A stretch of DNA of 64,000 nucleotides from Mycobacterium marinum (GCF_003391395.1 NZ_CP024190.1:3224001-3288000), one strand, 5' to 3'; positions 9,027 to 17,779 are shown, counted from the first letter of the stretch. Translations and numbers: made by a program. Notes: generated by a model from the sequence alone, not told the origin.

Positions 9027-10094
9027 ATGCGAATCATCGATGCCGATGGACATGTCGCCGAAAACGCGTCGCTGACCGGCGAAGCGCTGCGTCGTTGGCC
9101 GGACCGGGTGCGACTCACCACGCGCGGTCGACCGCATCTGATGATCGAGGGCCGGCACTACCCGCAGGACAACGGTCCCGGGGCCGGGTGTCCGCCCCAA
9201 CACGGCATCAGCAAAGCGCCCGGAATCAACTGTGCGACAGCCGATGGCGTACTCGCCGACGCCGATCGCGATCACCTGGACACGATGGTGCTCTATCCCA
9301 GCGTCGGGCTCTGCGTTCCCAGCCTGGAAGACCCGGCGTTCGCCGCCGGTTTCGCGCGCCTCTACAACGAGTGGATCGCGGACTTCTGTGCCCCGACGAA
9401 CGGGCGACTACGCGGTGTCGGTGTCACTCCCATCGAACACGGGCAAGTGGCCATCGACATCATGAAAGAGGCCAACGAGCTGGGGCTGGTCGCAACGTTG
9501 GTCCCACCCGCGCTCAAGTCCCGCAACCTTGACCATGCTGACCTGGATCCGTTCTACGCCGCCGCCGCCGAGCAGGGGATGCCGCTGGGAATTCACGGCG
9601 CCCCCGGCATGCACCTGCCCAAAATCGGCGTGGACCGCTTCACCAACTACATCCAGGTGCACTGCATCAGCTTCCCTTTCGACCAGATGACGGCGATGAC
9701 CGCGCTGGTGTCGGGCGGTGTCTTTGACCGTCATCCCCGATTGCGAGTTGCCTTTCTGGAGGCGGGCGTCGGCTGGGTCCCCTTCTTTGTCGACCGCCTG
9801 CACGAGCACTACGAGAAGCGCGGTGACTGGATCGACGGAGGCTGGCGCCGCGACCCGCACGACTACCTGCGCGCCGGCAACGTCTGGGTGACCTGCGAGC
9901 CCGACGAGCCAATCCTGCCTGGCGTGATTGACGTGCTGGGCGATGACTTCATCATGTTCGCCAGCGACTACCCGCATTGGGACGGCGAGTGGCCCGAGAG
10001 CACGAAGCAGCTGCGCACCAGGACCGACATCGGTGAACAGTCTCGGAACAAGATCGCTGGACTCAACGCCCAGCGCTTCTACGAGCTGAATTGA
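9027..10094 (+). CDS. Amidohydrolase family protein (decarboxylase-like TIM barrel)
   Basis: This amidohydrolase-2 (PF04909) protein of 355 residues is related to ACMSD and benzoate-type decarboxylases. The metal-site start is reduced to DADGHV. LGIHGAPG and the terminal FASDYPHWDGEWP supply further metal ligands. The FDQMTAMTALVSGGVFDRHPRL stretch is typical of this family. The start ATG 9027 gives MRIIDADG; upstream codons in frame are antisense to the transporter. It lies 16 bp before a small membrane protein gene. This gene is not part of the M. tuberculosis nanT-Rv1903 order I recall. Confidence 0.87.
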   Translation: MRIIDADGHVAENASLTGEALRRWPDRVRLTTRGRPHLMIEGRHYPQDNGPGAGCPPQHGISKAPGINCATADGVLADADRDHLDTMVLYPSVGLCVPSLEDPAFAAGFARLYNEWIADFCAPTNGRLRGVGVTPIEHGQVAIDIMKEANELGLVATLVPPALKSRNLDHADLDPFYAAAAEQGMPLGIHGAPGMHLPKIGVDRFTNYIQVHCISFPFDQMTAMTALVSGGVFDRHPRLRVAFLEAGVGWVPFFVDRLHEHYEKRGDWIDGGWRRDPHDYLRAGNVWVTCEPDEPILPGVIDVLGDDFIMFASDYPHWDGEWPESTKQLRTRTDIGEQSRNKIAGLNAQRFYELN

Positions 10095-10110
10095 ATGGCA
10101 GGATCGGCGC

Positions 10111-10512
10111 ATGGGACCTTTTCTGCTACGCGCCGCCGTCACCGGATTTGCATTGTGGGTGGTCACGCTCTGCATCTCGGGGATCCGATTTGTCGGTGGC
10201 GATACGACGTTGGAGAAGATCGGGATCATCTTCGTTGTCGCGGTGATCTTCGGCCTCGTCAACGCCATCATCAAGCCCATCGTGCAATTTCTGTCAATCC
10301 CGCTCTACATCCTGACGCTGGGCCTCATTCACGTCGTCATCAACGCGTTCATGTTGTGGATCACCGCCCGGATCACCGAGGACACCACCAGGTGGGGCCT
10401 GCAGATCGACCACTTCTGGTGGACCGCCATCTGGGCCGCCATCCTCTTGTCGATCGTGAGCTGGCTTCTGTCGTTGCTGACTCGTGATTTGCGCCGCGTA
10501 GCGCGCGGCTAG
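10111..10512 (+). CDS. Four-helix membrane protein, phage-holin-4 superfamily (Rv1903-like)
   Basis: This small inner-membrane protein of 133 residues has four hydrophobic segments (about residues 5-22, 35-55, 62-85 and 105-125). The motif FGLVNAIIKPIVQFLSIPLYILTLG is characteristic of PF04020-type proteins. The role is unknown; members are widespread and are not necessarily holins. It starts 16 bp after the amidohydrolase and may be co-transcribed. Length agrees with M. tuberculosis Rv1903. Confidence 0.88.
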   Translation: MGPFLLRAAVTGFALWVVTLCISGIRFVGGDTTLEKIGIIFVVAVIFGLVNAIIKPIVQFLSIPLYILTLGLIHVVINAFMLWITARITEDTTRWGLQIDHFWWTAIWAAILLSIVSWLLSLLTRDLRRVARG

Positions 10513-10796
10513 CCATTATTAGTTGGCCTTCGATTAGGTTGCTGAGGGCAGGTAGAACACGACCATAAATCGAAGTTCAGCCACCTACGTCGATCGATGT
10601 GACAAACTTGCCGAGCAAGAGCGCCCAAAATTACCGCACGCGACACCCTATGTTGTCAGCCACAGTTGCACATATGCTTACGAACACAGCTCGCTAACGC
10701 GCTCGGAGACAGTAGCTCTGCTGCGATTGCGAGGACCGATGGTTTGTCCTCGCGGATCCAGGTCGGCGCTACCTAACGGCACACTAGGACGGGATA
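10513..10796. other. Intergenic region before the STAS gene
   Basis: These 284 bases are less GC-rich than their surroundings near 10513-10690 and hold no credible gene. They probably contain the promoter of the anti-anti-sigma gene. No obvious terminator with a T-run is visible. Confidence 0.45.
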
Positions 10797-11237
10797 GTGC
10801 GAAGAGTGAACACCGTCGCGATGGGGTCATCGCCCAGTTCATCGAGCACCCGGCTGAGTTCACCCGCCGGGGATCCGCATACCGGTCTACGGGCGGTCAC
10901 CGAGTGCACCGGCTCGGCAGTGGTTGTTCACGTCGGAGGAGACGTTGACGCCAGCAATGAGGTGGTCTGGCAGCGGTTGGTGAATCGCAGCGCTGCCATC
11001 GCCATCGCGCCGGGTCCGTTCGTGATCGATATCCGTGACCTGGATTTCATTGGCTCGTGTGCCTATGCGGTTTTGGCCCAAGAGTCGGTGCGGTGCCGTC
11101 GGCGCGGCGTGAATCTGCGATTGGTGAGCAACCAGCCCATCGTTGCCCGCACCATTGCCGCGTGTGGACTGCGCCGTCTGCTGCCGATGTATTCGTCGGT
11201 CGAAGCCGCGTTGTCGCCCGTTCCCAACGGGCACTGA
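10797..11237 (+). CDS. STAS-domain anti-sigma factor antagonist (Rv1904-like)
   Basis: This protein of 146 residues has a SpoIIAA-like STAS domain from about residue 40 (VVVHVGGDVDASN...). Such proteins bind anti-sigma kinases to release a sigma factor. The conserved phospho-acceptor region reads DLDFIGSCAYAVL, so Ser in GSCA is the candidate regulatory residue. The N-terminal 35 residues are Ser/Thr-rich and probably disordered. GTG 10797 is the assumed start; a later start is possible. Length is close to Rv1904 of M. tuberculosis, which holds the same place next to aao. Confidence 0.85.
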   Translation: MRRVNTVAMGSSPSSSSTRLSSPAGDPHTGLRAVTECTGSAVVVHVGGDVDASNEVVWQRLVNRSAAIAIAPGPFVIDIRDLDFIGSCAYAVLAQESVRCRRRGVNLRLVSNQPIVARTIAACGLRRLLPMYSSVEAALSPVPNGH

Positions 11238-11251
11238 GCGGGCGCTGCCCT

Positions 11252-12247
11252 TCAGCAATCGAGGCCGGCCAGCCGCGCAACATCAAGCGCGCAACCCCAC
11301 GACAAAGTCACACCATCGCCCCCGTGACCGTAGTTGTGAATGCACCGCGTCGCCCCAATCTGCTCGACTTCCACGCGCACCGACGGCCGATCGGGCCGCA
11401 GTCCGGTAATTGTTTCGATGACCGGCGCGTCGGCCAATCTGGGTTCGACCCGCCGGCAGTCTCGCAGGATACGGTCGGTCACCTGGGGATCCGCAGTGGT
11501 GTCCCAGCGATCAAGAATGCTGATGCCGCCGCACACCACCCGGTGCGGGTGAGGGAAGTAGCAGATCCATTCCGGGCCATCACCTAGCTGCATGAACAGT
11601 TGGTCCAAGCCAGGGTTGGCCAGCACAACATGCTGGCCAAATCGCGGCCGAAGGGTGTCATCGCCGGCCAACTCTCTGGCACCCAGACCAGAACAATTGA
11701 TCACGATCGGTGTGCTCTGAGCGGCTTCGGTTAGCGACCGCACCGGGTGTATCTCAATTTCACAACCCGCCGCGGCAAGCCGCGTCGTCAAGTAATCAAG
11801 GTAGCGGGGCATATCGATCATCGGCAGGGTCGCTGCAGTGGCCGTGGGAAAGCCATCCGGAACGTCGGTGTCGGCGACCGGACGCAGGCCGGGAATCATG
11901 TCCTCCCCAGACGCCGTCACGTCCACCTCGGCTATCTCCCCAACACTGATAGCGGGCATCAGCTGCACACCGCTGGTCGGATCGTCGGCCAGCTCGCGAA
12001 ACCGATGCAGTGACTGCTCGGCCCACTTTCGGGTCTTGACGACGGGTTCCACAAATCGCGGTCTCCACACCGCACCCGCCACCGCGGAGGTGGTTTGCCG
12101 TGGCAGCAGATCGGTCCACACCCGCACCGGCCAACCCGCTTCGGCCAGGCACAGGGCCGACGTCAGCCCGCTGACGCCGGCACCGATGACGACGACTTGT
12201 CGCGCATCACTTGCCGCAGTGCGACCGCTGCCCAAGATCGACCTCAA
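11252..12247 (-). CDS. aao: D-amino-acid oxidase (Rv1905c-like)
   Basis: This FAD enzyme of about 331 residues oxidatively deaminates D-amino acids to keto acids, ammonia and H2O2. The N-terminal FAD motif is VVVIGAGVSGLTSALCLAEAG, followed by TTSAVAGAVW. The C-terminal DAAO signature is IHNYGHGGDGVTLSWGCA. The open frame begins with TTG 12247 directly after the stop of the upstream secreted-protein gene in the same frame, so the exact start is uncertain. A start close to residue 15 would better match M. tuberculosis Aao (320 residues). Confidence 0.93.
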   Translation of the reverse strand: MRSILGSGRTAASDARQVVVIGAGVSGLTSALCLAEAGWPVRVWTDLLPRQTTSAVAGAVWRPRFVEPVVKTRKWAEQSLHRFRELADDPTSGVQLMPAISVGEIAEVDVTASGEDMIPGLRPVADTDVPDGFPTATAATLPMIDMPRYLDYLTTRLAAAGCEIEIHPVRSLTEAAQSTPIVINCSGLGARELAGDDTLRPRFGQHVVLANPGLDQLFMQLGDGPEWICYFPHPHRVVCGGISILDRWDTTADPQVTDRILRDCRRVEPRLADAPVIETITGLRPDRPSVRVEVEQIGATRCIHNYGHGGDGVTLSWGCALDVARLAGLDC

Positions 12248-12718
12248 TTAGGACGGGGGTACTTGCTGACCATTCGGAGCAAGCAGCCCGTTGAGTATCC
12301 CCAGATTCATCTGCAACTGGCCCCCGGCGGCCGGGCCGGGAAGCACGGCGGGCACATCGGCGTCAGGGGTGCTCTGCCAGGGTTGGCAGCCGCTCGTCTT
12401 GAACGCCTTGTCGGTCGGCTCGATTTGCACTACCTGAGGCCTCTTGGTCATCGCGTTGTCGATGAGGGCGCCATCGGGGTTGCTCATGCGCTTCCAATAA
12501 CAGGTCCCGTCGCCGACCGGCCCCGCCGACGTATAGGTACCGGGAACGATGTCGGTGCCCACGGCATACGTGCCGTCGTGATCCATCGTCGTCTTCGGCG
12601 CGGGCGGCGCTGGTTGGGGATCGGCCGCGGCAACGCCCATCGACCCCGCCCAGCCCGCAAGCAGCAATCCCGCAGCGCCAAGGCGCGCCGCGTGGGATGC
12701 CATTACCTTCGAGCCCAT
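12248..12718 (-). CDS. Secreted protein (Rv1906c-like)
   Basis: This exported protein of 156 residues has a signal peptide: a short positive N-terminus, then the hydrophobic run LGAAGLLLAGWAGSMGVAAA, with likely cleavage near AAADP. The mature part starts with a Pro-rich linker, then DGTYAVGTDIVPGTYTSAGP and a CYWKR segment. Two cysteines could form a disulfide. Its function is unknown; it corresponds in position and length to Rv1906c. Its TAA stop is immediately followed by the aao reading frame, so the two are likely one transcript. Confidence 0.87.
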   Translation of the reverse strand: MGSKVMASHAARLGAAGLLLAGWAGSMGVAAADPQPAPPAPKTTMDHDGTYAVGTDIVPGTYTSAGPVGDGTCYWKRMSNPDGALIDNAMTKRPQVVQIEPTDKAFKTSGCQPWQSTPDADVPAVLPGPAAGGQLQMNLGILNGLLAPNGQQVPPS

Positions 12719-12766
12719 AGCACTGCAGCCTACCGGGGTGAGCAGCGCATTTCGAACTGCTGGTAT

Positions 12767-13192
12767 CTACGCCGCCAGACTCGGGTGCCCGCGTCCGCGG
12801 CGCGCGAGCATCCCGCGCGCATATAGATAGCAGAATGCGGTGCCGACCATCAGTGACGGCGCGATCGTGGTGGCAACGTGCGGCGTACCTACCAGGACGT
12901 GCCCCGTCACCAATGCGGTCGCGGCCAGCATCGACGACCCCAGCCACGACAGCCAAAAGCCGCGTCTGGGAGTGCGCCCCAAGCGAAATAGCCGTTCCAG
13001 CACCAGCTCCAACATCAGGGTCGCGGCCATACTCAACAGCATCTGTGTCAAAGCCGCGCGCAGCGCCACCGCGGCGCCGCCCGCCTGATTGGCAAACGCC
13101 GCCCAGCTGCCATACAACACACCGGCACCTAACGCGAGTAACACCTGGCGGGCGCCCTCGCGTGTCCAGCCGTTGCGAACTACTGCGACCAT
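12767..13192 (-). CDS. Four-helix membrane protein, unknown function
   Basis: This protein of 141 residues has about four hydrophobic segments, including VLLALGAGVLYGSWAAF, LTQMLLSMAATLMLELVL and a terminal helix before YLYARGML. The ATG start at 13192 overlaps the stop of the upstream acyltransferase-like gene by 13 bp, so the pair is probably translationally coupled. I do not recognise the family. The coupling suggests the two products act together, perhaps at the membrane. Confidence 0.8.
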   Translation of the reverse strand: MVAVVRNGWTREGARQVLLALGAGVLYGSWAAFANQAGGAAVALRAALTQMLLSMAATLMLELVLERLFRLGRTPRRGFWLSWLGSSMLAATALVTGHVLVGTPHVATTIAPSLMVGTAFCYLYARGMLARRGRGHPSLAA

Positions 13193-14007
13193 CGGAAGAC
13201 GCGCAGCCTTACCTGGCGATACAACCCGCCGACGATGTTGGCGGCATTGAGCGGTATCCAGACCAACAGAGCATCACCCTCGCAGAATCGCGGATTGATT
13301 CGGCTGTAGAACCTCACGTCCGGGTGATCGTCGAGCTTGCTCATGCGAGACGCGTCGCGCGGAATCGCGTCCGAGCGCACCACCCAGGAATCCGCGTTGG
13401 TCCGAACGTAGTGTCGCCCCTCGCCAATGCTCTGCACCAAGTTGTCGACCTCAACCGGCGTCGCGCAGGTGCGACACGGATATACCCGCGGCATGGTCCG
13501 GGTGAACAGGCAGTAGGCAACCGGGGAGGAGGTGCGAGCGAGGTACCCCAAAGCGGTGCCCGGCTGGCGGAGTTTGAAGCGCAGCGCCTGACGCAGTCCG
13601 AAAAACATGGCGACCACGCCGCATCCGTTGTACCCGGGCCGGAAGAAGCCACCGCCGGAAAACGCCGCCATCCGACTTTTCCCATGAGTGACGCATTGAA
13701 CACCGTTAAAGGCGAACCCGGCCAACTCGCCAAAAGTGCCGTAATAAAGCGCAAACGTGAGCTCGCCAGCGCTGAACAGGTGCTTTTCGAATTGTTCGCG
13801 CGTGTGCCCGTACATGGTCTCGCTGTAGACACAATAAAGACGGTCCAGCAGCGCCGAACGTTGGTCGTAAGACAGCGATCTCGACGGAACTCGCTCACAT
13901 CTCACGATCCGATGATTTCCGGCTTCGGCAGACGGCGGTAAAGACGGCGGCGGCGGTGCAGGCGCCGATTCCGGTCGAAGTAGGGGAGACGTCGCCGCGG
14001 CGGACAC
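13180..14007 (-). CDS. Uncharacterised protein, possibly GNAT-fold acyltransferase
   Basis: This protein of 275 residues is counted from GTG 14007 (VSAAATSPLLRPE); the frame is open to 14100. A Pro-rich N-terminus precedes a globular domain with LYCVYSETMYGHTREQFEKHL, ALYYGTFGELAGFAF and GGGFFRPGYNGCGVV. The pattern vaguely resembles N-acyltransferases, but no catalytic motif is certain. AAGGGG lies about 10 bases upstream of the GTG. Its first two thirds recur as a truncated copy at 17245-17776. It is coupled to the membrane gene downstream. Confidence 0.75.
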   Translation of the reverse strand: MSAAATSPLLRPESAPAPPPPSLPPSAEAGNHRIVRCERVPSRSLSYDQRSALLDRLYCVYSETMYGHTREQFEKHLFSAGELTFALYYGTFGELAGFAFNGVQCVTHGKSRMAAFSGGGFFRPGYNGCGVVAMFFGLRQALRFKLRQPGTALGYLARTSSPVAYCLFTRTMPRVYPCRTCATPVEVDNLVQSIGEGRHYVRTNADSWVVRSDAIPRDASRMSKLDDHPDVRFYSRINPRFCEGDALLVWIPLNAANIVGGLYRQVRLRVFRWSQ

Positions 14008-14010
14008 CCG
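13476..14010. repeat. Duplicated block A, copy 1
   Basis: These 535 bp recur in the same orientation at 17245-17779. I see three differences, which read as G in this copy and A in copy 2 (for example CATGGTCC versus CATAGTCC). The block starts inside the acyltransferase-like gene and ends three bases upstream of its likely GTG start. Confidence 0.95.
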
Positions 14011-14658
14011 CGCAGACCCCTTGGAGCGAGTTGCTTTTAGCGTGAAAATGATGGCTCCTCTCTGGTCCTGCGTTCGGCGTGGCCTCGCGCAGCTGGCCAC
14101 GTAGGCAATCCTGACATCGACCAGAGAAATGTGAGCACAAAATGGCCGAATTTTCGCACACGTTTAACAAATGAAGCTCATTTTGAATTCAAAACTACAT
14201 TCTAGAATCTACATTTCATGATGCGATGAATTTTTGCTGCGGGGAGTTCGCATAAGCGCCGAACACGCATTCGCCCATATAGCACGTTAGCCTGCGGTGA
14301 TGTAGCACGATATGGAGGGACGGAATTACCTCGCTGTAACCAGCAATCGCAGCGGGGAGTCATGGCACGCCCGCCAGAATGGCGCTAATAATTCACTTGA
14401 CAGCACGTCAATTTTGTGATTGTTGACAGCCTCGGGGTCGACGAAGACATCCGCCGCATAGCCGTCGACGAGTCGATGCTCACCGAGCAGGGTTTGCGAT
14501 CTCATATCTGATAGTGGCCGAGGACGGCGGCATACCCCGAAGCGCATCGGATCCCGGTCGGCGGCCACGAACGGGAAGCCATGGCCCCCGCGTTGGCCGG
14601 CGGGAAGGGCTGCCAGCTGTTGCGCTCTGGGTGGTCGGTAGTTGTCGGTGGTGTGCTC
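14008..14658. other. AT-rich upstream region and in-frame PPE continuation
   Basis: No firm gene is called here. From about 14150 to 14240 the sequence is strikingly AT-rich and holds the palindromes TTTTGAATTCAAAA (14181-14194) and ATTCTAGAAT (14199-14208). This is the likely promoter region of the minus-strand acyltransferase-like gene and a candidate Lsr2 site. From 14658 down to 14326 the minus strand continues in the same frame as the PPE gene, for 110 codons after its TGA stop, starting EHTTDNYRPP. This could be a lost C-terminal extension or chance. Confidence 0.5.
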
Positions 14659-15900
14659 TCACAGGGCCGGCGGCGAGACCCCGCTACCGCTAGTGGAGCC
14701 GACAACCTGCAGCGGCCAGGTAGCCGGCAAGACGGGCACGCCGGCACCACTGCCGAATTCACCACCACCGGTCGCCGACAAACCCGCGGGCCGCACCTTG
14801 GTGCCGGTGGCGGAGACCCCCGCGAAGCCCACCGTTCCTGCACCACGGCCGCCTGCCAGCTCCGACACCGGCCTCCCATCGGACGCTGCCTGCACCACGG
14901 AGGCCGATCCCACTCCGGGACGCACCGAACCTGACGCCCCCGACTGGGCTGTGCCCGCGCGAGAATCACTGACGAGCATTTCGTGGGGTGCGTCCACCAC
15001 AGCGCGATCGGAGTTGTCTCGTGCTGCCATCATCTGAAGGTCGCCAACGTGACGGGTGACCCCCAACGGCGTGCTGGTCGCCAACGGCACCCCAGCGCAG
15101 ATGTGGCCGGTGGGAGCTAACGCCGCTCCCGAAAGCGGCGAGCCCGGTACTGCGGTCACATCCATAGCTGCGCCGAATCCCTGAGTCGTGGAGACGCTGA
15201 CCAACTGGCAACCGTCAAGATCAAGGCCGTCGAACGGGTCAAACTCGCATAGTTCCCCCGCAACGTCCAGCCCAAGAACGCCGTCGTTGAAGGAGGAGAC
15301 GGAGAATTCGTCGCTGTCGGCGAAGCCGGACCAACTGGTGGCATTGCCAACCCCCTCGACGCCGGGATTGACCAACACCGGGGATGGACAGGTCGGCGGC
15401 ACCTCGAGTAGCGCCGCACTCGTGCAGGATTCATAAACGCCCATCACGCCGGCGGCCTGGATCCACATCCGCACATAGTCCGCCTCGTTCACAGCTATGG
15501 GAACCCCGTTTAGGCCAAAGAAATTCGTCGCGACCAGCACCCCGTGTACAGCATGATTTTCCTGCAATTCCGCCATCGTGGGCATCTCGGCTAAGGCATC
15601 GCCATATGCCGCCACCATCATCTGGAGCGCAGCACCAGCCCGCTGACAGACGATTGCGGCGTGGTCGAGCCACACCACGTAAGGGGTGTGCGCTGCTACA
15701 TAATCATCGGCAGCACGGCCCTGCCAGAGGCGTATCGCTTCGCAAATTTGATGATCGACCTCTGCCGCTGTTGCCTCGAAAAGCGCACCCAGCGATAGCC
15801 ACCCGGCGGCGGCCACCAGGATTCCTCCGGGCCCCGGTCCAGTGCTCAGCAACGACGAATGCACCTCAGGCGGCGAAGCCATCCAGAGCGGCGATGTCAT
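14659..15900 (-). CDS. PPE family protein
   Basis: This is a PPE protein of 413 residues, expected to be exported by an ESX type VII system with a PE-like partner. The N-terminal domain reads ASPPEVHSSLLSTGPGPGG with a WQG turn (IRLWQGRAADDYVAAH) and an APYVVWLDHA-like helix, as in the PPE fold. The C-terminal 230 residues are Gly/Ser/Val-rich and lack NxGxxNxG repeats. The ATG start overlaps the stop of a tiny upstream gene (ATGA). It lies in the interior of the first duplication copy and has no counterpart in the second. Confidence 0.88.
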   Translation of the reverse strand: MTSPLWMASPPEVHSSLLSTGPGPGGILVAAAGWLSLGALFEATAAEVDHQICEAIRLWQGRAADDYVAAHTPYVVWLDHAAIVCQRAGAALQMMVAAYGDALAEMPTMAELQENHAVHGVLVATNFFGLNGVPIAVNEADYVRMWIQAAGVMGVYESCTSAALLEVPPTCPSPVLVNPGVEGVGNATSWSGFADSDEFSVSSFNDGVLGLDVAGELCEFDPFDGLDLDGCQLVSVSTTQGFGAAMDVTAVPGSPLSGAALAPTGHICAGVPLATSTPLGVTRHVGDLQMMAARDNSDRAVVDAPHEMLVSDSRAGTAQSGASGSVRPGVGSASVVQAASDGRPVSELAGGRGAGTVGFAGVSATGTKVRPAGLSATGGGEFGSGAGVPVLPATWPLQVVGSTSGSGVSPPAL

Positions 15901-16022
15901 GCCCGACTACCTCCGCAACAGCCAGGCTCACCGATCCGGCCCAATCCCGCGACACCGTAATCGGCCAGCGCGGTAGCGACCGTACCGGCGCTCGCCACCC
16001 CTGCACGAACCCGCAGGCTCAC
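15897..16022 (-). CDS. Small ORF upstream of PPE, possible truncated ESX-type partner
   Basis: This is a peptide of 41 residues, MSLRVRAGVASAGTVATALA then DYGVAGLGRIG. A perfect GGAGGT Shine-Dalgarno sequence lies 8 bases before its GTG start, and its TGA overlaps the PPE start by 4 bp. The opening MSLRV and helical Ala-rich body resemble the start of PE or EspC-like ESX substrates, which normally have about 100 residues. A +1 shift near the end would continue as SLAVAEVVGHDIAAL, so it may be a frameshifted remnant. This is a tentative call. Confidence 0.4.
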   Translation of the reverse strand: MSLRVRAGVASAGTVATALADYGVAGLGRIGEPGCCGGSRA

Positions 16023-16233
16023 AACAATGCACCTCCAATGCATCACGCGAATCAAGGGCAGCCCGCCATGGCCGATCCCTGGCGTAACACTCACACTTCA
16101 GAAATCCTGGACTTGTCTTGCCCGCCTACGAATTTCGGTCGCCCTGGCCTGCCATGCCCCGGGACGCCGTAGACTAGAAGCCGCGACTGGCGTAACGCAG
16201 CGCCGTTGACAATACCGGACACCTTCACCGCCG

Positions 16234-16833
16234 CTAGGACAGCGGCGCCAAACCGGACCGCACCAGATCCAGGCTCGCGGCCACCAGTTCGCCGAGGTCT
16301 ACGACACACCCGTTGCGGCCCCAATTTTCCACCGCCACCACAAGAGCCGCTGCAATCGTCGCGCCGGCGACCTCCGCAACCAGGTCGACATTGGCCACAT
16401 CCGCATACCGGTCTCTGACGAACGCGGCCAGCACCTGCGCGAACGACGACTGCACCACCCGCAGATGGTTAGCGATCCGATCCGCGCTGATCAACTCGCT
16501 TCGAGCGGTTGCGGCCTGGCGCACCACTTCCAGATCATGAGGAAAGGCGGCGACACTGGCCAAGACCGCATCAAAGAGCGGCTCGGACACCGGGCGTTGG
16601 GCAAGCGCCTGCGCGAGCCACTCCAGCTGGTTCTCATAGTCCTGGAACAGCACCGCTTCTTTGGTCGGGAAATGCCGGAAGAACGTCCGTTCGGTAACAC
16701 CGGCCTCTCGTGCCAGCTCGGTCACCGTCACCTGAGCAAATCCCTTACGCGCAAAGCTCTTTAATGCAGCCCGCCGCAGCGCTTCGTGGGTGGATCGTCG
16801 ACGCAGTTCGTGACGGTTGGTGGGCACGGCCAT
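16234..16833 (-). CDS. TetR family repressor, copy 1
   Basis: This TetR regulator of 199 residues has the helix-turn-helix VTVTELAREAGVTERTFFRHFPTKEAVL at residues 34-61. The ligand domain is Ala-rich and helical. It is transcribed divergently from the oxidoreductase, with a perfect 20-bp palindrome between them that is the probable operator. The protein is identical to the copy at 20378-20977. Since the adjacent oxidoreductase copy is truncated, this repressor may be redundant. Confidence 0.93.
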   Translation of the reverse strand: MAVPTNRHELRRRSTHEALRRAALKSFARKGFAQVTVTELAREAGVTERTFFRHFPTKEAVLFQDYENQLEWLAQALAQRPVSEPLFDAVLASVAAFPHDLEVVRQAATARSELISADRIANHLRVVQSSFAQVLAAFVRDRYADVANVDLVAEVAGATIAAALVVAVENWGRNGCVVDLGELVAASLDLVRSGLAPLS

Positions 16834-16888
16834 CTCGCACCGATGCTATCTCAGCGGCGCCAAGGATGTCAGGGCCGACATCTTCAAA

Positions 16889-16908
16889 TTATGTCAGTAC
16901 TGACATAA
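16889..16908. promoter_or_regulatory. TetR operator palindrome, copy 1
   Basis: TTATGTCAGTACTGACATAA is a perfect 20-bp inverted repeat in the TetR/oxidoreductase divergent gap. A second imperfect ATGTC...GACAT repeat lies at 16866-16881. The position is right for binding by the adjacent TetR protein to control both genes. Confidence 0.8.
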
Positions 16909-16947
16909 CCTGGGACGTGCGCATTGCCTACTCGGGAGGAAATAGCC

Positions 16948-17265
16948 GTGACGGACTATGACGCGATCGTGGTGGGAGCTGGGCACAACGGGTTGACCGC
17001 CGCCGCGGTTCTGCAACGCGCGGGACTTCGCACCCTATGCATGGAAGCCAACACATACGCCGGAGGAATGGCCGCAACGGTTGAACTGATCGACGGCTTC
17101 CACTTCGAGATCGCAGGATCGGTGCAATTTCCGACGGCCAGCCAAATCAGCAAAGAGCTTGGGCTGGACACCTTGCCCACCGTGGCACCCGAGGTGATGT
17201 CGACCAACATCGGCGAATCCGGCGAAGAGGCGATGATCTTCTATACGGATATACCCGCGGCATAG
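16948..17265 (+). pseudogene. Truncated FAD oxidoreductase (phytoene-desaturase-like), copy 1
   Basis: The first 99 codons are identical to the intact gene at 21092. They include the FAD motif AIVVGAGHNGLTAAAVLQRAG and the GTG start with GGGAGGAAA upstream. After residue 99 (EEAMIFY) the frame runs into block A copy 2 and stops after TDIPAA. It lacks the substrate and second FAD-binding domains and cannot be functional. Confidence 0.92.
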
Positions 17266-17776
17266 TCCGGGTGAACAGGCAGTAGGCAACCGGGGAGGAG
17301 GTGCGAGCGAGGTACCCCAAAGCGGTGCCCGGCTGGCGGAGTTTGAAGCGCAGCGCCTGACGCAGTCCGAAAAACATGACGACCACGCCGCATCCGTTGT
17401 ACCCGGGCCGGAAGAAGCCACCGCCGGAAAACGCCGCCATCCGACTTTTCCCATGAGTGACGCATTGAACACCGTTAAAGGCGAACCCGGCCAACTCGCC
17501 AAAAGTGCCGTAATAAAGCGCAAACGTGAGCTCGCCAGCGCTGAACAGGTGCTTTTCGAATTGTTCGCGCGTGTGCCCGTACATGGTCTCGCTGTAGACA
17601 CAATAAAGACGGTCCAGCAGCGCCAAACGTTGGTCGTAAGACAGCGATCTCGACGGAACTCGCTCACATCTCACGATCCGATGATTTCCGGCTTCGGCAG
17701 ACGGCGGTAAAGACGGCGGCGGCGGTGCAGGCGCCGATTCCGGTCGAAGTAGGGGAGACGTCGCCGCGGCGGACAC
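17147..17776 (-). pseudogene. Truncated chimeric copy of the acyltransferase-like gene
   Basis: Codons from GTG 17776 to about 17245 copy the N-terminal 177 residues of the gene at 13180-14007, with two or three substitutions. The frame then continues 32 codons antisense into the truncated oxidoreductase. The last third, including the region around RINPRFCEGDALLVW, is missing. It is a by-product of the duplication and probably inactive. Confidence 0.88.
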
Positions 17777-17779
17777 CCG
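17245..17779. repeat. Duplicated block A, copy 2
   Basis: This is the second copy of 13476-14010, fused directly to the end of block B copy 1. The right end diverges after GGACACCCG (17779), the same point as in copy 1. Confidence 0.95.

Larger units (their letters stand above)
16234..17244. repeat. Duplicated block B, copy 1
   Basis: These 1011 bp recur in the same orientation at 20378-21388 with no difference that I noticed. The block begins exactly at the TetR stop codon and ends inside the oxidoreductase gene. It abuts block A copy 2 at 17244/17245 with no clear microhomology at the joint. Confidence 0.95.
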
